A stretch of 57,855 bases of DNA from Thermoplasmata archaeon (GTDB lineage: Archaea > Thermoplasmatota > Thermoplasmata > Lutacidiplasmatales > UBA184), in assembly GCA_030040865.1 (NCBI GenBank), contig JASHSX010000082.1, positions 1 to 57,855 of the forward strand, in the 5' to 3' direction. The notes beneath the pieces were generated by a model. The model saw nothing but the letters and a program-made list of their open reading frames with translations. It searched no databases and was not told where the DNA came from. The stretch's first letter is position 1. Every line of letters begins with the position of its first letter. This document shows, in pieces, positions 49,710 through 57,311 of the stretch. A program made the position numbers and the translations under genes.

Positions 49710-49732
49710 TTTCTGAGTGTTACGTTTCTGAG
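49710..49732. promoter_or_regulatory. candidate NikR operator: direct repeat in nikR-NiCoT gap
   Basis: TTTCTGAG occurs twice, at 49710-49717 and 49725-49732, 15 bp start to start, in the 146-bp divergent region, just upstream of the NiCoT TATA box. It is a plausible binding site for NikR, although NikR operators elsewhere are usually inverted repeats. Confidence 0.4.
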
Positions 49733-49747
49733 ATACAGCACAACGTC

Positions 49748-49753
49748 TTTTAT
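49748..49753 (+). promoter_or_regulatory. TATA box of NiCoT gene
   Basis: TTTTAT is centred 25-26 nt before GTG 49776 and supports that start over codons further upstream. Confidence 0.6.
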
Positions 49754-49775
49754 CCTGTGCGACTTGGGCGGGACC

Positions 49776-50951
49776 GTGTCCCTGGCGGCGGAGCCGACCC
49801 CGAATCCCCTCACGGAGGTTCGCAACCCCATCGTCCTCTCGCGGGGCGAGTGGATCAAAGTCATCCTGATCTACGCGGGCATCATCGCGGCGACCGTCAT
49901 CGGCATCGTCGCGACCTATTGGATCGGACGGCAGTACGCCATCTTCTGGGCGCTGGGGATCCTCGCGTACACGCTGGGCCTTCGGCACGGCGTCGACGCC
50001 GACCACATCTGCGCCATCGACAACACGACCCGGAAGCTGCTCCAGCAGGACAAGCGCCCGACCACCGTCGGGACCTGGTTCTCCCTCGGTCACTCGACCA
50101 TCGTGGTGGCGATGATCGCGGTCCTCGTCATCGCGACCCAGTTCATCGCCAGCAACCTGCCCGCCTTCGAGGCCGACGGGGCGGTGCTCGGTACGCTCAT
50201 CTCCGGAGCCTTCCTCTACGTCATCGCGCTGATCAACTTCCTCATCTTCTGGGAGATCTACCTGATCTTCAAGGCCCTCCGTACGGGAGCCCTGGACCAG
50301 AAGAAGCTGGACGAGACCCTCCTGAAGCGAGGGTTCATGAACCGCTACTTCGGCCGGCTCTTCAAGTTCGTCAACGAGCCGTGGCAGATCTATCCGATCG
50401 GGGTGCTCTTCGGGCTCGGCTTCGACACGGCGTCGGAGGTCGCCCTGATCGCGATTACCGTGACGACGGCGACGGCGGCCGCTCACTTCCCGTTGTGGAT
50501 GGTGATGGTGCTGCCGTTCATGTTCACCTGCGGGATGGTCCTGACCGACACGACCGACGGGTTCGGGATGCGCTTCGCCTACGGGTGGGCGTTCATGCGG
50601 CCCATTCGCAAGGTCTACTACAATCTGACCATGACCGTCATCTCGGTCATCGTCGCCGTGGTCATCGGGACGATCGAACTCTTGGGGGTGCTGGCCTCCG
50701 AACTCAACCTCTCCGGCGGTCCGTTCGGCTTCTGGAACACCATGAACTGGCTGAACAACTCGACCGGGCCCGACGGGATCGAGATCTGGGGCTGGTGCGG
50801 GATCATCATCATCCTCCTGTTCGTCGGGAGTTGGGCGATCTCGATCGCGATCTATCGGTGGAAGCACTTCGAAGAGGTCGGGTTCAGTAAGCCGCCCCCG
50901 CCGCCCGAGGGACCCCCTCGGGAACCGGTCCCCTCGACCGAGTTGACCTAG
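49776..50951 (+). CDS. NiCoT-family nickel/cobalt permease
   Basis: A 391-residue membrane protein with about eight helices. Signature motifs are RHGVDADHICAIDNTTRK (helix II), LGHSTIVV, LFGLGFDTASEVALIA and FTCGMVLTDTTDGFGMRFAYGWA. The H-x-x-x-D-H histidines bind Ni(II) or Co(II). The likely substrate is Ni(II), given the adjacent nikR. Start GTG 49776 by TATA spacing. The tail is proline-rich and cytosolic. Confidence 0.93.
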   Translation: MSLAAEPTPNPLTEVRNPIVLSRGEWIKVILIYAGIIAATVIGIVATYWIGRQYAIFWALGILAYTLGLRHGVDADHICAIDNTTRKLLQQDKRPTTVGTWFSLGHSTIVVAMIAVLVIATQFIASNLPAFEADGAVLGTLISGAFLYVIALINFLIFWEIYLIFKALRTGALDQKKLDETLLKRGFMNRYFGRLFKFVNEPWQIYPIGVLFGLGFDTASEVALIAITVTTATAAAHFPLWMVMVLPFMFTCGMVLTDTTDGFGMRFAYGWAFMRPIRKVYYNLTMTVISVIVAVVIGTIELLGVLASELNLSGGPFGFWNTMNWLNNSTGPDGIEIWGWCGIIIILLFVGSWAISIAIYRWKHFEEVGFSKPPPPPEGPPREPVPSTELT

Positions 50952-51052
50952 TCGCCCCACCGCGGGTCCGAAGGCCCCCCACCCGGCGCCGAACCCGACG
51001 TACCGACCCGGTCGCGTTCCCACCGTTCCGTTCGCCCGGCGCGGGACGCCCG

Positions 51053-51712
51053 CTAGTCGAGGAGCTTCGAGAGCACGACCAGGGCGGGATGGAGGTCGGA
51101 GCTGTCCAGGAGAAAGATCGTGTCGGTGAAGCAGCTCATCGCTTCCACGATGTTGATGCCCTGCGCGGAAAGAACGCCCGTCAGGGTCGTGAGCAGCCCG
51201 GGGGTCTCCTCGATGCTCTCGGGGCTCGTGACCGCGAGCTCGGTGAGGTTCTTCCGGACCCCGATCACCTGGGACTCTCTCAGCTGGTGAACGACCCGCG
51301 CGACCGAGTCCTCGTCGACGATCACCACGACCCCGCGGGAGACCTGGATCACCCGACAGAGCGAGCTCTCGTCCAACAGCTCCTCGACCACGTCGCCGAG
51401 CCGTTGGAGGACGTCCGCGCCCTGGGTCACCGTGATGGCCGCCACCTTGGTCCGGGTCTCGATGCGGCTCTTCCGGAGGACCCGACGGACGCCGACCTCG
51501 CGATGCACCTCGCCCCGCCCCCGAGGGTAGCGACGGCACGCCGCGACGATCGCGTCGAGCTGCTTCAGCTCGAGATCGTCCGCGATCCGGCGGGCGATCG
51601 CCGAGTAGTTCCCGATGTGCATTCGAATGGCGTCCGCCAGCACGGGACGCGCGTCCAGATAGTCCCGGACGCGTCGAGCCACGGAACCGGCATCCTCAGT
51701 CACTTTTGCCAT
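51053..51712 (-). CDS. HTH plus double-ACT-domain protein, candidate amino-acid regulator
   Basis: A 219-residue protein. Residues 26-62 look like a helix-turn-helix (IRMHIGNYSAIARRIADDL). ACT1 spans about 87-145; ACT2 about 156-218 contains SPESIEETPGLLTTLTGVLS, the ligand-binding strand-turn. ACT pairs sense amino acids. It is divergent from the arginine operon. ATG 51712 (MAKVTED); the frame runs upstream to 51853 without conserved sequence. A TATA read in reverse (51758-51764) could drive it with a leader of about 23 nt. Function is inferred. Confidence 0.7.
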   Translation of the reverse strand: MAKVTEDAGSVARRVRDYLDARPVLADAIRMHIGNYSAIARRIADDLELKQLDAIVAACRRYPRGRGEVHREVGVRRVLRKSRIETRTKVAAITVTQGADVLQRLGDVVEELLDESSLCRVIQVSRGVVVIVDEDSVARVVHQLRESQVIGVRKNLTELAVTSPESIEETPGLLTTLTGVLSAQGINIVEAMSCFTDTIFLLDSSDLHPALVVLSKLLD

Positions 51713-51730
51713 ATTTCGGACACTTTTGCC
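51701..51730. promoter_or_regulatory. 10-bp direct repeat in regulator-argG region
   Basis: CACTTTTGCC is present at 51701-51710 and 51721-51730, exactly 20 bp apart (two helical turns). The first copy covers the start codon region of the ACT protein gene (minus strand ATGGCAAAAGTG). Probable site of autoregulation or control of argG. Confidence 0.5.
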
Positions 51731-51757
51731 CGGGAATGTCGCAGCGCCGCCGCCGAG

Positions 51758-51764
51758 TATAAAT
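51758..51764 (+). promoter_or_regulatory. TATA box of the arginine operon
   Basis: TATAAAT is centred 44 nt before ATG 51805 and 23 nt before GTG 51784. It is the only AT-rich element in the divergent region and may serve both strands. Confidence 0.55.
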
Positions 51765-51804
51765 CCGTCGGTCGTCGTCCACGGTGCATAGAGCGGGCGC
51801 ACCG

Positions 51805-53037
51805 ATGAGCCGACCGAAGGTGGTGCTCGCCTATTCCGGCGGGCTCGATACATCCGTGGCCATCCCCTGGCTCTCGGAGAAGGGGATGGACGTGGTCTCC
51901 GTCACCGTCGACGTGGGCCAACCGGTCGATCTCGAGGCGGTCCGACGGAAGGCCGAGGCCTCCGGGGCGGTCACGGCCTATGTGGCGGACGCCCGCCGGG
52001 AGTTCGCCGAGGAGTTCCTCGCGCCCGCGCTGCGGGCGAACGCCCTCTACGAAGGGATCTATCCGCTCAGCACGGCGCTCGCCCGGCCGCTGATCGCGCG
52101 CCACTTGGTCGAGGTCGCTCGACGGGAGGGGGCCACGTTCGTCGCGCACGGGTGCACCGGCAAGGGGAACGACCAGGTCCGATTCGACCTCTCGACGACG
52201 AGCCTCGCCCCCGAGCTCGAGGTGATTGCCCCCGCCCGGGAGTGGAAGATGACCCGGGAGGAGGAGATCGTCTACGCGAAGGCGCACGGGATCCCGGTCG
52301 AAGCGACCAAGACCTCACCCTACAGCACGGACGAGAACCTGTGGGGGCGGTCCGTCGAGTGCGGCGTGCTCGAGGATCCCGCGATCGAGCCCCCCGAAGA
52401 GGTGTACGGCTGGACGCGGTCGCCGACCGAGGCGCCCGAGACCCCGACCGCCGTCACGATCGGGTTCGAGCAGGGTATCCCGACGTCGCTCGACGGGAAC
52501 CGGGCCCCGTTCCACGAGATCGTCCTCGCGCTCAACCAGCTGGGCGGTCGCCACGGCGTGGGCCGGATCGATCACGTCGAGTCGCGGGTCGTGGGGATCA
52601 AATCGCGCGAGGTCTACGAGTGCCCGGCCGCGGTCGTTCTCATCGGCGCCCATCAGGCGCTCGAATCCCTCGTCGGGCCCCGGGACGTCCTCGACTTCAA
52701 GCGCGGGGTGGAGCAGCGGTACGCCCAGCTCATCTACGACGGCCTATGGTTCGCGCCGCTCCGGACCGCGCTCGATGCTTTCGTCCGCTCCACGCAGGAG
52801 CGGGTGACGGGCGAGGTCACCGTCAAGTTGTACAAGGGGTCGGCCCGCGTGACGGGGCGGCGCTCCCCGTACTCCCTCTACCAGCAGACGCTCGCCACGT
52901 ACTCCACCGGCGACCGCTTCCGACAGGAGATGTCGGAGGGGTTCATCTACGTCTGGGGACTCCCCGCCCGGACCTGGACCGCCATCGGGACGCAGCCGAC
53001 CGCGCTCACGAGCCGCGCCGCGAAGTATCGCGCCTAG
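51805..53037 (+). CDS. argG: argininosuccinate synthase
   Basis: A 410-residue enzyme joining citrulline and aspartate with ATP. The N-type pyrophosphatase loop is AYSGGLDTSVAIPWL (about 9-23). FVAHGCTGKGNDQVRFDLS, TSPYSTDENLWGRSVECG and YVWGLPARTW-type ends are all family blocks. GTG 51784 is an alternative start, but MSRPKVVLAYSGG at ATG 51805 fits the family. First gene of the operon to lysW and argD. Confidence 0.95.
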   Translation: MSRPKVVLAYSGGLDTSVAIPWLSEKGMDVVSVTVDVGQPVDLEAVRRKAEASGAVTAYVADARREFAEEFLAPALRANALYEGIYPLSTALARPLIARHLVEVARREGATFVAHGCTGKGNDQVRFDLSTTSLAPELEVIAPAREWKMTREEEIVYAKAHGIPVEATKTSPYSTDENLWGRSVECGVLEDPAIEPPEEVYGWTRSPTEAPETPTAVTIGFEQGIPTSLDGNRAPFHEIVLALNQLGGRHGVGRIDHVESRVVGIKSREVYECPAAVVLIGAHQALESLVGPRDVLDFKRGVEQRYAQLIYDGLWFAPLRTALDAFVRSTQERVTGEVTVKLYKGSARVTGRRSPYSLYQQTLATYSTGDRFRQEMSEGFIYVWGLPARTWTAIGTQPTALTSRAAKYRA

Positions 53038-53053
53038 AGCCGGCCCCACCGCC

Positions 53054-54484
53054 ATGGCGACCACGAAATCCGGGGACCCTCCGTCGTACGTGATCACGCC
53101 GACGTCGGAGTTCCTGAGCTCGCTCGAGGTCGACCGGCCGCTGCTCCGGTACGACCTCGCGGGCAGCGTCGCGCACGCCCGGATGCTCGGCGAGGTCGGG
53201 CTTCTCGCCCCCGACGAGGTCCGCGCACTCGAGTCGGGTCTGCGGGCCGTCGATCTCGAGGCCCGGACGGGCACTTTTCCCTGGCGGAGCGAGCTCGAGG
53301 ACGTCCATACCAACGTGGAGGTACGTCTCACCGAGCTCGCGGGGCCGGTCGCCGGAAAACTGCACACCGGGCGGAGTCGGAACGACCAGGTCGCCCTCGA
53401 CGAACGGCTGTATCTGCGGGCCACCGTGCACGACCTCGCCGGGCGTCTGGTTCGACTGGAGGAAGCGCTGCTCCGCCGGGCGACCGAGGAACGGTCGACA
53501 CCGATCCCGGGCTACACGCACCTCCAGCGCGCCCAACTGGTCACGGTGGCGCACGTCCTCCTGGCGCACTTCTGGCGGTTCGAGCGCGATCTCGACCGGC
53601 TGTGGGCGACCGCGGCTCGGGCGAACGTCTCCCCGCTCGGCGCCGGGGCGCTCGCGGGCTCGACGTTGCCCCTCGACCCTGCGCGCACGGCCCAGGAGCT
53701 CGGCTTCGACCGATCGTTCGAGAATTCCCTCGACGCGGTGAGCGACCGGGACCCCCTCGCGGAGCTCCTGTTCGACCTCGCCCTCTTCGCCGTGCACGCG
53801 AGCGCGCTCGGCGAGGAGATCGTCCTGTACGCCTCGAAGGAGTTCGGCTACCTCGAGCGGTCCCCCGTCCTGGGCTCCGGCAGCAGCTTGATGCCGCAGA
53901 AGCGGAACCCCGACGCGGCCGAACTGGTGCGCGGGAAGGCCGGGCGGTCGATCGGCGACCTGGTCGCGCTCCTGACCGTCCTCAAGGGGCTGCCGCTCGC
54001 CTACGACCGGGACCTCCAGGAGGACAAGGCGCCGGTGCTGGACGCCGTCCGTACCGCGACCGCGGTGCTCGACGCCCTCGGCGACCTCGTCGGGGGGATC
54101 CGGTTCGATGCGGAGCGGCTCGGGCTCGCGGCCCGGGACCCCGAGCTCCTCGCCACCGACGTCGCCGAGGCCCTGGTCCGCCACGGAACCCCGTTCCGTG
54201 CCGCCCACGAGGCCGTCGGCGCTCACTTTCGTGCGGGGTCCGATCCGGCGGACCTGACTCCGCTGCGCCGCTCCTTCCCTTCGGCCGCCCCGGAGCTGGA
54301 CGCGGTCCGCGATCCCGCGACCGCGGTCGCCCGGCGGCGGACCTCCGGGGGCCCGGCCCCCGACGCGGTCGCGCAGCAGCTCGAGCTCGCGCGCGCCCGC
54401 CTCGCCGCCCACGCGGCGTCCCTCTCCTCGCTCGGCCGGAAGGTCGGGCTCGTCGAGGAGCTCTTGAACGAGGAAGAAAAATGA
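53054..54484 (+). CDS. argH: argininosuccinate lyase
   Basis: A 476-residue fumarase-superfamily lyase that makes arginine and fumarate. HTGRSRNDQVALDERLYLR is the active-site block and the signature GSSLMPQKRNPDAAELVRGK starts near residue 276. A 16-bp gap follows argG. Its stop overlaps the lysW ATG (ATGA). Confidence 0.95.
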   Translation: MATTKSGDPPSYVITPTSEFLSSLEVDRPLLRYDLAGSVAHARMLGEVGLLAPDEVRALESGLRAVDLEARTGTFPWRSELEDVHTNVEVRLTELAGPVAGKLHTGRSRNDQVALDERLYLRATVHDLAGRLVRLEEALLRRATEERSTPIPGYTHLQRAQLVTVAHVLLAHFWRFERDLDRLWATAARANVSPLGAGALAGSTLPLDPARTAQELGFDRSFENSLDAVSDRDPLAELLFDLALFAVHASALGEEIVLYASKEFGYLERSPVLGSGSSLMPQKRNPDAAELVRGKAGRSIGDLVALLTVLKGLPLAYDRDLQEDKAPVLDAVRTATAVLDALGDLVGGIRFDAERLGLAARDPELLATDVAEALVRHGTPFRAAHEAVGAHFRAGSDPADLTPLRRSFPSAAPELDAVRDPATAVARRRTSGGPAPDAVAQQLELARARLAAHAASLSSLGRKVGLVEELLNEEEK

Positions 54485-54642
54485 CCCAGTGCCCCGAGTG
54501 CGAAGCGATCGTCGAAAGCCACGACATGGTGTTGGGGGAAGTGTTCCCCTGCCCGGACTGCGGTACCGAGCTCGAAGTGCTCGGCACGGACCCGTTCGCG
54601 GTCCAGCCCGCCCCGAAAGAGGCCGAGGACTGGGGTGAGTGA
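54481..54642 (+). CDS. lysW: LysW amino-group carrier protein
   Basis: A 53-residue acidic zinc ribbon with C4, C7, C24 and C27. The C-terminus is EDWGE; the terminal glutamate is where ArgX/LysX attaches the substrate amino group. LysW carries glutamate (for ornithine) or alpha-aminoadipate (for lysine) through phosphorylation, reduction and transamination. Coupled to argH (ATGA) and to argX by an 8-base overlap. Confidence 0.95.
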   Translation: MTQCPECEAIVESHDMVLGEVFPCPDCGTELEVLGTDPFAVQPAPKEAEDWGE

Positions 54643-55486
54643 CGGGTTCCGTCTCGGGATCTTCGTCACGATCATCCGCCCCGAGGAGAAGGGGATCCTG
54701 GCGGCGGCCGACGCCCGCGGGATCCCGGTCCAACGGTACGACGACGGCGCGGTAACGTTCGGCCTCGAGCGCCCCGAGGCGCTCCCCGACGTCCTCCTGA
54801 ACCGCTCGGTGAGCCACACCCGGTCCGTCTACGCGACGCGCTGCTTCGCCCACTACGGCGTCCCGACGGTGAACGCGCCCGAGGTCGTGGAGCTCGCCGG
54901 CGACAAGATCCTCGCGACCCTCCGCCTCGCCGAGCGGGGGGTCCCCGTGCCCCGCACCGAGATCGCCCTCGACGCCGAGGCGGCGATGACGGCGCTCGAT
55001 CGGATCGGGTACCCGGCCGTCCTCAAACCGGCGGTCGGCTCGTGGGGTCGCCTCATGGCGAAGGTCGACACCCCGGAGGCGGCCCAGCAGATCCTGGAGC
55101 ACAAGGTCGCCCTCGGCGCGCCGATCCACTCCGTCTTCTACGTCCAGGAGTACGTCACGAAACCGGACCGGGACCTGCGCGCCTTCGTGGTCGGCAGCGA
55201 GGTCGTCGCCGCGATGTACCGGCGATCGACCGAATGGCGCACCAACGCGGCGCGCGGGGCCGTCACCGAGGCGGCGGCGCTCTCGCCGGAGCTCGACGAG
55301 CTCGCGCGGCGGGCCGCAGAGGCGGTCGGGGGCGGGGTACTGGCGGTCGACATGCTCGAGTCGCCGCGGGGGCCGCTCGTGCTCGAAGTGAACCCGACCC
55401 CGGAGTTCAAGGCCCTGACCGGGGCGACCGGAGCCGACATCGCGGGCCGGATCGTCGACTACGCGGTCCAGGTCGGACGACGATGA
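54635..55486 (+). CDS. argX: ArgX/LysX: LysW-glutamate (or aminoadipate) ligase
   Basis: A 283-residue ATP-grasp ligase that joins the LysW C-terminus to an amino acid. It begins GFRLGIFVTIIRPEEKGIL; ATP-grasp blocks are VLKPAVGSWGRLM, YVQEYVTKPDRDLRAFVV and LVLEVNPTPEFKALTG. EVNPTPEFK lies at the substrate end that separates Glu- from aminoadipate-specific forms; specificity should be tested by phylogeny. argG/argH context favours glutamate. GTG 54635; stop overlaps argC (ATGA). Confidence 0.9.
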   Translation: MSDGFRLGIFVTIIRPEEKGILAAADARGIPVQRYDDGAVTFGLERPEALPDVLLNRSVSHTRSVYATRCFAHYGVPTVNAPEVVELAGDKILATLRLAERGVPVPRTEIALDAEAAMTALDRIGYPAVLKPAVGSWGRLMAKVDTPEAAQQILEHKVALGAPIHSVFYVQEYVTKPDRDLRAFVVGSEVVAAMYRRSTEWRTNAARGAVTEAAALSPELDELARRAAEAVGGGVLAVDMLESPRGPLVLEVNPTPEFKALTGATGADIAGRIVDYAVQVGRR

Positions 55487-56508
55487 AGGCGTCGGTCGTC
55501 GGCGGTTCCGGCTATGTCGGCGGGGAGCTCCTCCGCCTCCTGCTCGGCCACCCGGACGTCGAGGTCGGCCAGGTCACCTCCGACTCGATGGCGGGCAAGT
55601 CGATCGCGCGGGCCCACCCGAACTTGCGGGGGGCATCCGATCGGCGCTTCGTCCCGCGGTCGGCGCTCGAGCCGGCGGACGTCACGTTCGTCGCGGTCCC
55701 CCACGGCGAAGCGATGGAGGAGGTGCCCGCCCTGCTCGCCGCGGGCGGGATCGTCATCGACCTCTCGGCGGATCACCGGCTCCGGAACGCGGCCGGGTAC
55801 CCGGAATACTACCACCGCGACCATCCGCACCCCGAGCTGCTCGCCCGCAGCGTCCTCGGACTCCCCGAGCTTCACCGAGAGGCCCTCCGCACCGCGGACC
55901 TCATCGCCGTGCCCGGCTGCATCGCCACCGCGTCGATCCTGGCGCTCCGGCCCCTCGTGACGGCCGGCCTCATCGACTCCCAGCGCGTCGTCATCGATGC
56001 GAAGAGCGGTTCGTCGGCGAGCGGGCGCGACGCGGGACCGGCCGGCCAGCACGCCGAGCGCTCCGGCGTCATGCGGGCCTACGCTCCCGCCGGCCACCGC
56101 CACACCGCCGAGATCGAGCAGGAGACGGGGGCCCGGGTCGCCCTCTCGTGCCACGCGGTCGAAGCGGTGCGAGGCGTGCTCGCGACGGTCCACGGATTCG
56201 CGTCCCGGCCGGTCGACGAGAAGGAGCTGTGGCGTACGTATCGCGCCGCCTACGGCGGGGAGCCGTTCGTCCGCATCGTCCACGAGGCCGACGGGATCCA
56301 TCGGGAACCGGAGCCGAAGATCCTCGCCGGGACGAACTTCTGCGAGCTCGGGTTCGCCGTGGACCCGCACGCCGGACGGATCGTGGCGCTCGCCGCGCTC
56401 GACAATCTCATGAAGGGCGCGGCCGGGAACGCGGTCCAGTGCCTCAACGTGCGGGCGGGCTTCCCCGAGACCCGGGGACTCGAATTCCCCGGGCTCCACC
56501 CGATCTAG
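55483..56508 (+). CDS. argC: ArgC/LysY: LysW-linked acyl-phosphate reductase
   Basis: A 341-residue reductase. NADP loop VGGSGYVGGELLRLLL, catalytic C146 in AVPGCIATASI, then FVPRSALEPADVTFVAVPHGEA, YYHRDHPHPELL and AGTNFCELGFAVDPH. It reduces LysW-gamma-glutamyl phosphate to the semialdehyde (or the aminoadipate form). ATG 55483 overlaps argX (ATGA). The next gene starts 8 bp downstream. Confidence 0.93.
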   Translation: MKASVVGGSGYVGGELLRLLLGHPDVEVGQVTSDSMAGKSIARAHPNLRGASDRRFVPRSALEPADVTFVAVPHGEAMEEVPALLAAGGIVIDLSADHRLRNAAGYPEYYHRDHPHPELLARSVLGLPELHREALRTADLIAVPGCIATASILALRPLVTAGLIDSQRVVIDAKSGSSASGRDAGPAGQHAERSGVMRAYAPAGHRHTAEIEQETGARVALSCHAVEAVRGVLATVHGFASRPVDEKELWRTYRAAYGGEPFVRIVHEADGIHREPEPKILAGTNFCELGFAVDPHAGRIVALAALDNLMKGAAGNAVQCLNVRAGFPETRGLEFPGLHPI

Positions 56509-56516
56509 CGGGTCCG

Positions 56517-57311
56517 ATGACGATCGTAGTGAAGGTCGGGGGCGCCGCGGGGAACGCGGTCGCCCCCGTCCTCGAGAACCTCGCGCGCCGCACCGACTGG
56601 GTGCTGGTGCACGGGGGCTCCGACGAGGTCGACCGCCTGGGGGAGTCCCTCGGGCGGCCGTCCGAATACTACACGTCGCCGAGCGGGGTCGTCTCGCGGA
56701 AGAGCGACCCTGCCCACCTCGAGGTCCTCGTGATGGCCCTCGCCGGCACCGTCCAGACCCGGCTCGTCGCCGCGCTCGCGGGACTGGGGGTCCGCGCGGT
56801 GGGTCTCTCGGGGGTCGACGGCGGCCTCCTCACGGCCCGTCGGAAGGAGGGGTCTCGGGCCGTGGTCGACGGACGGGTGACCGTCGTGAAGGACGACCGG
56901 TCCGGCACGATCGAACGCGTGGGGGCCGACCTCCTCCGACTGCTCCTCAACGCCGGTCTGGCACCGGTCGTCGGACCGCCCGCGGTCACCGCCACCGGTG
57001 AGGTCGTCAACGTCGACGCGGACCGGGCTGCCTCGTCGATCGCGGTCGACCTCCGGGCCGAGGCGCTCCTGCTTCTCACGAACGTCCCCGGTCTCCTTCG
57101 CGACCCGAAGGATCCGGCCACGCTGATCGAGCGTGTTCCCCGGGACGGCGTCGACGCGGTCCTGCCGTTCGCGGCGGGACGGATGCGCAAGAAGGTGCTC
57201 GCCGCCCGCGATGCGCTCGTCGGGGCGGTGCCCCGGGTCGTCATCGGGAGTTCGAGCGGGCCCGACCCGGTCGACCGCGCGCTCAACGGTGCGGGCACGG
57301 TGTTCGCATGA
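56517..57311 (+). CDS. argB: ArgB/LysZ: LysW-linked amino-acid kinase
   Basis: A 264-residue amino-acid kinase. VVKVGGAAGN is the phosphate loop region; WVLVHGGSDEVDRLGESLG, YTSPSGVVSRKSDPAHLEV and GEVVNVDADRAASSIAVDL follow. It phosphorylates LysW-bound glutamate or aminoadipate. ATG 56517; the stop overlaps argD (ATGA). Confidence 0.92.
   Translation: MTIVVKVGGAAGNAVAPVLENLARRTDWVLVHGGSDEVDRLGESLGRPSEYYTSPSGVVSRKSDPAHLEVLVMALAGTVQTRLVAALAGLGVRAVGLSGVDGGLLTARRKEGSRAVVDGRVTVVKDDRSGTIERVGADLLRLLLNAGLAPVVGPPAVTATGEVVNVDADRAASSIAVDLRAEALLLLTNVPGLLRDPKDPATLIERVPRDGVDAVLPFAAGRMRKKVLAARDALVGAVPRVVIGSSSGPDPVDRALNGAGTVFA

Noticed and set aside
53006..55129. 707-residue minus-strand frame opposite argH and argX
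   Set aside because: Low-complexity R/E/V shadow; argH, lysW and argX are certain.
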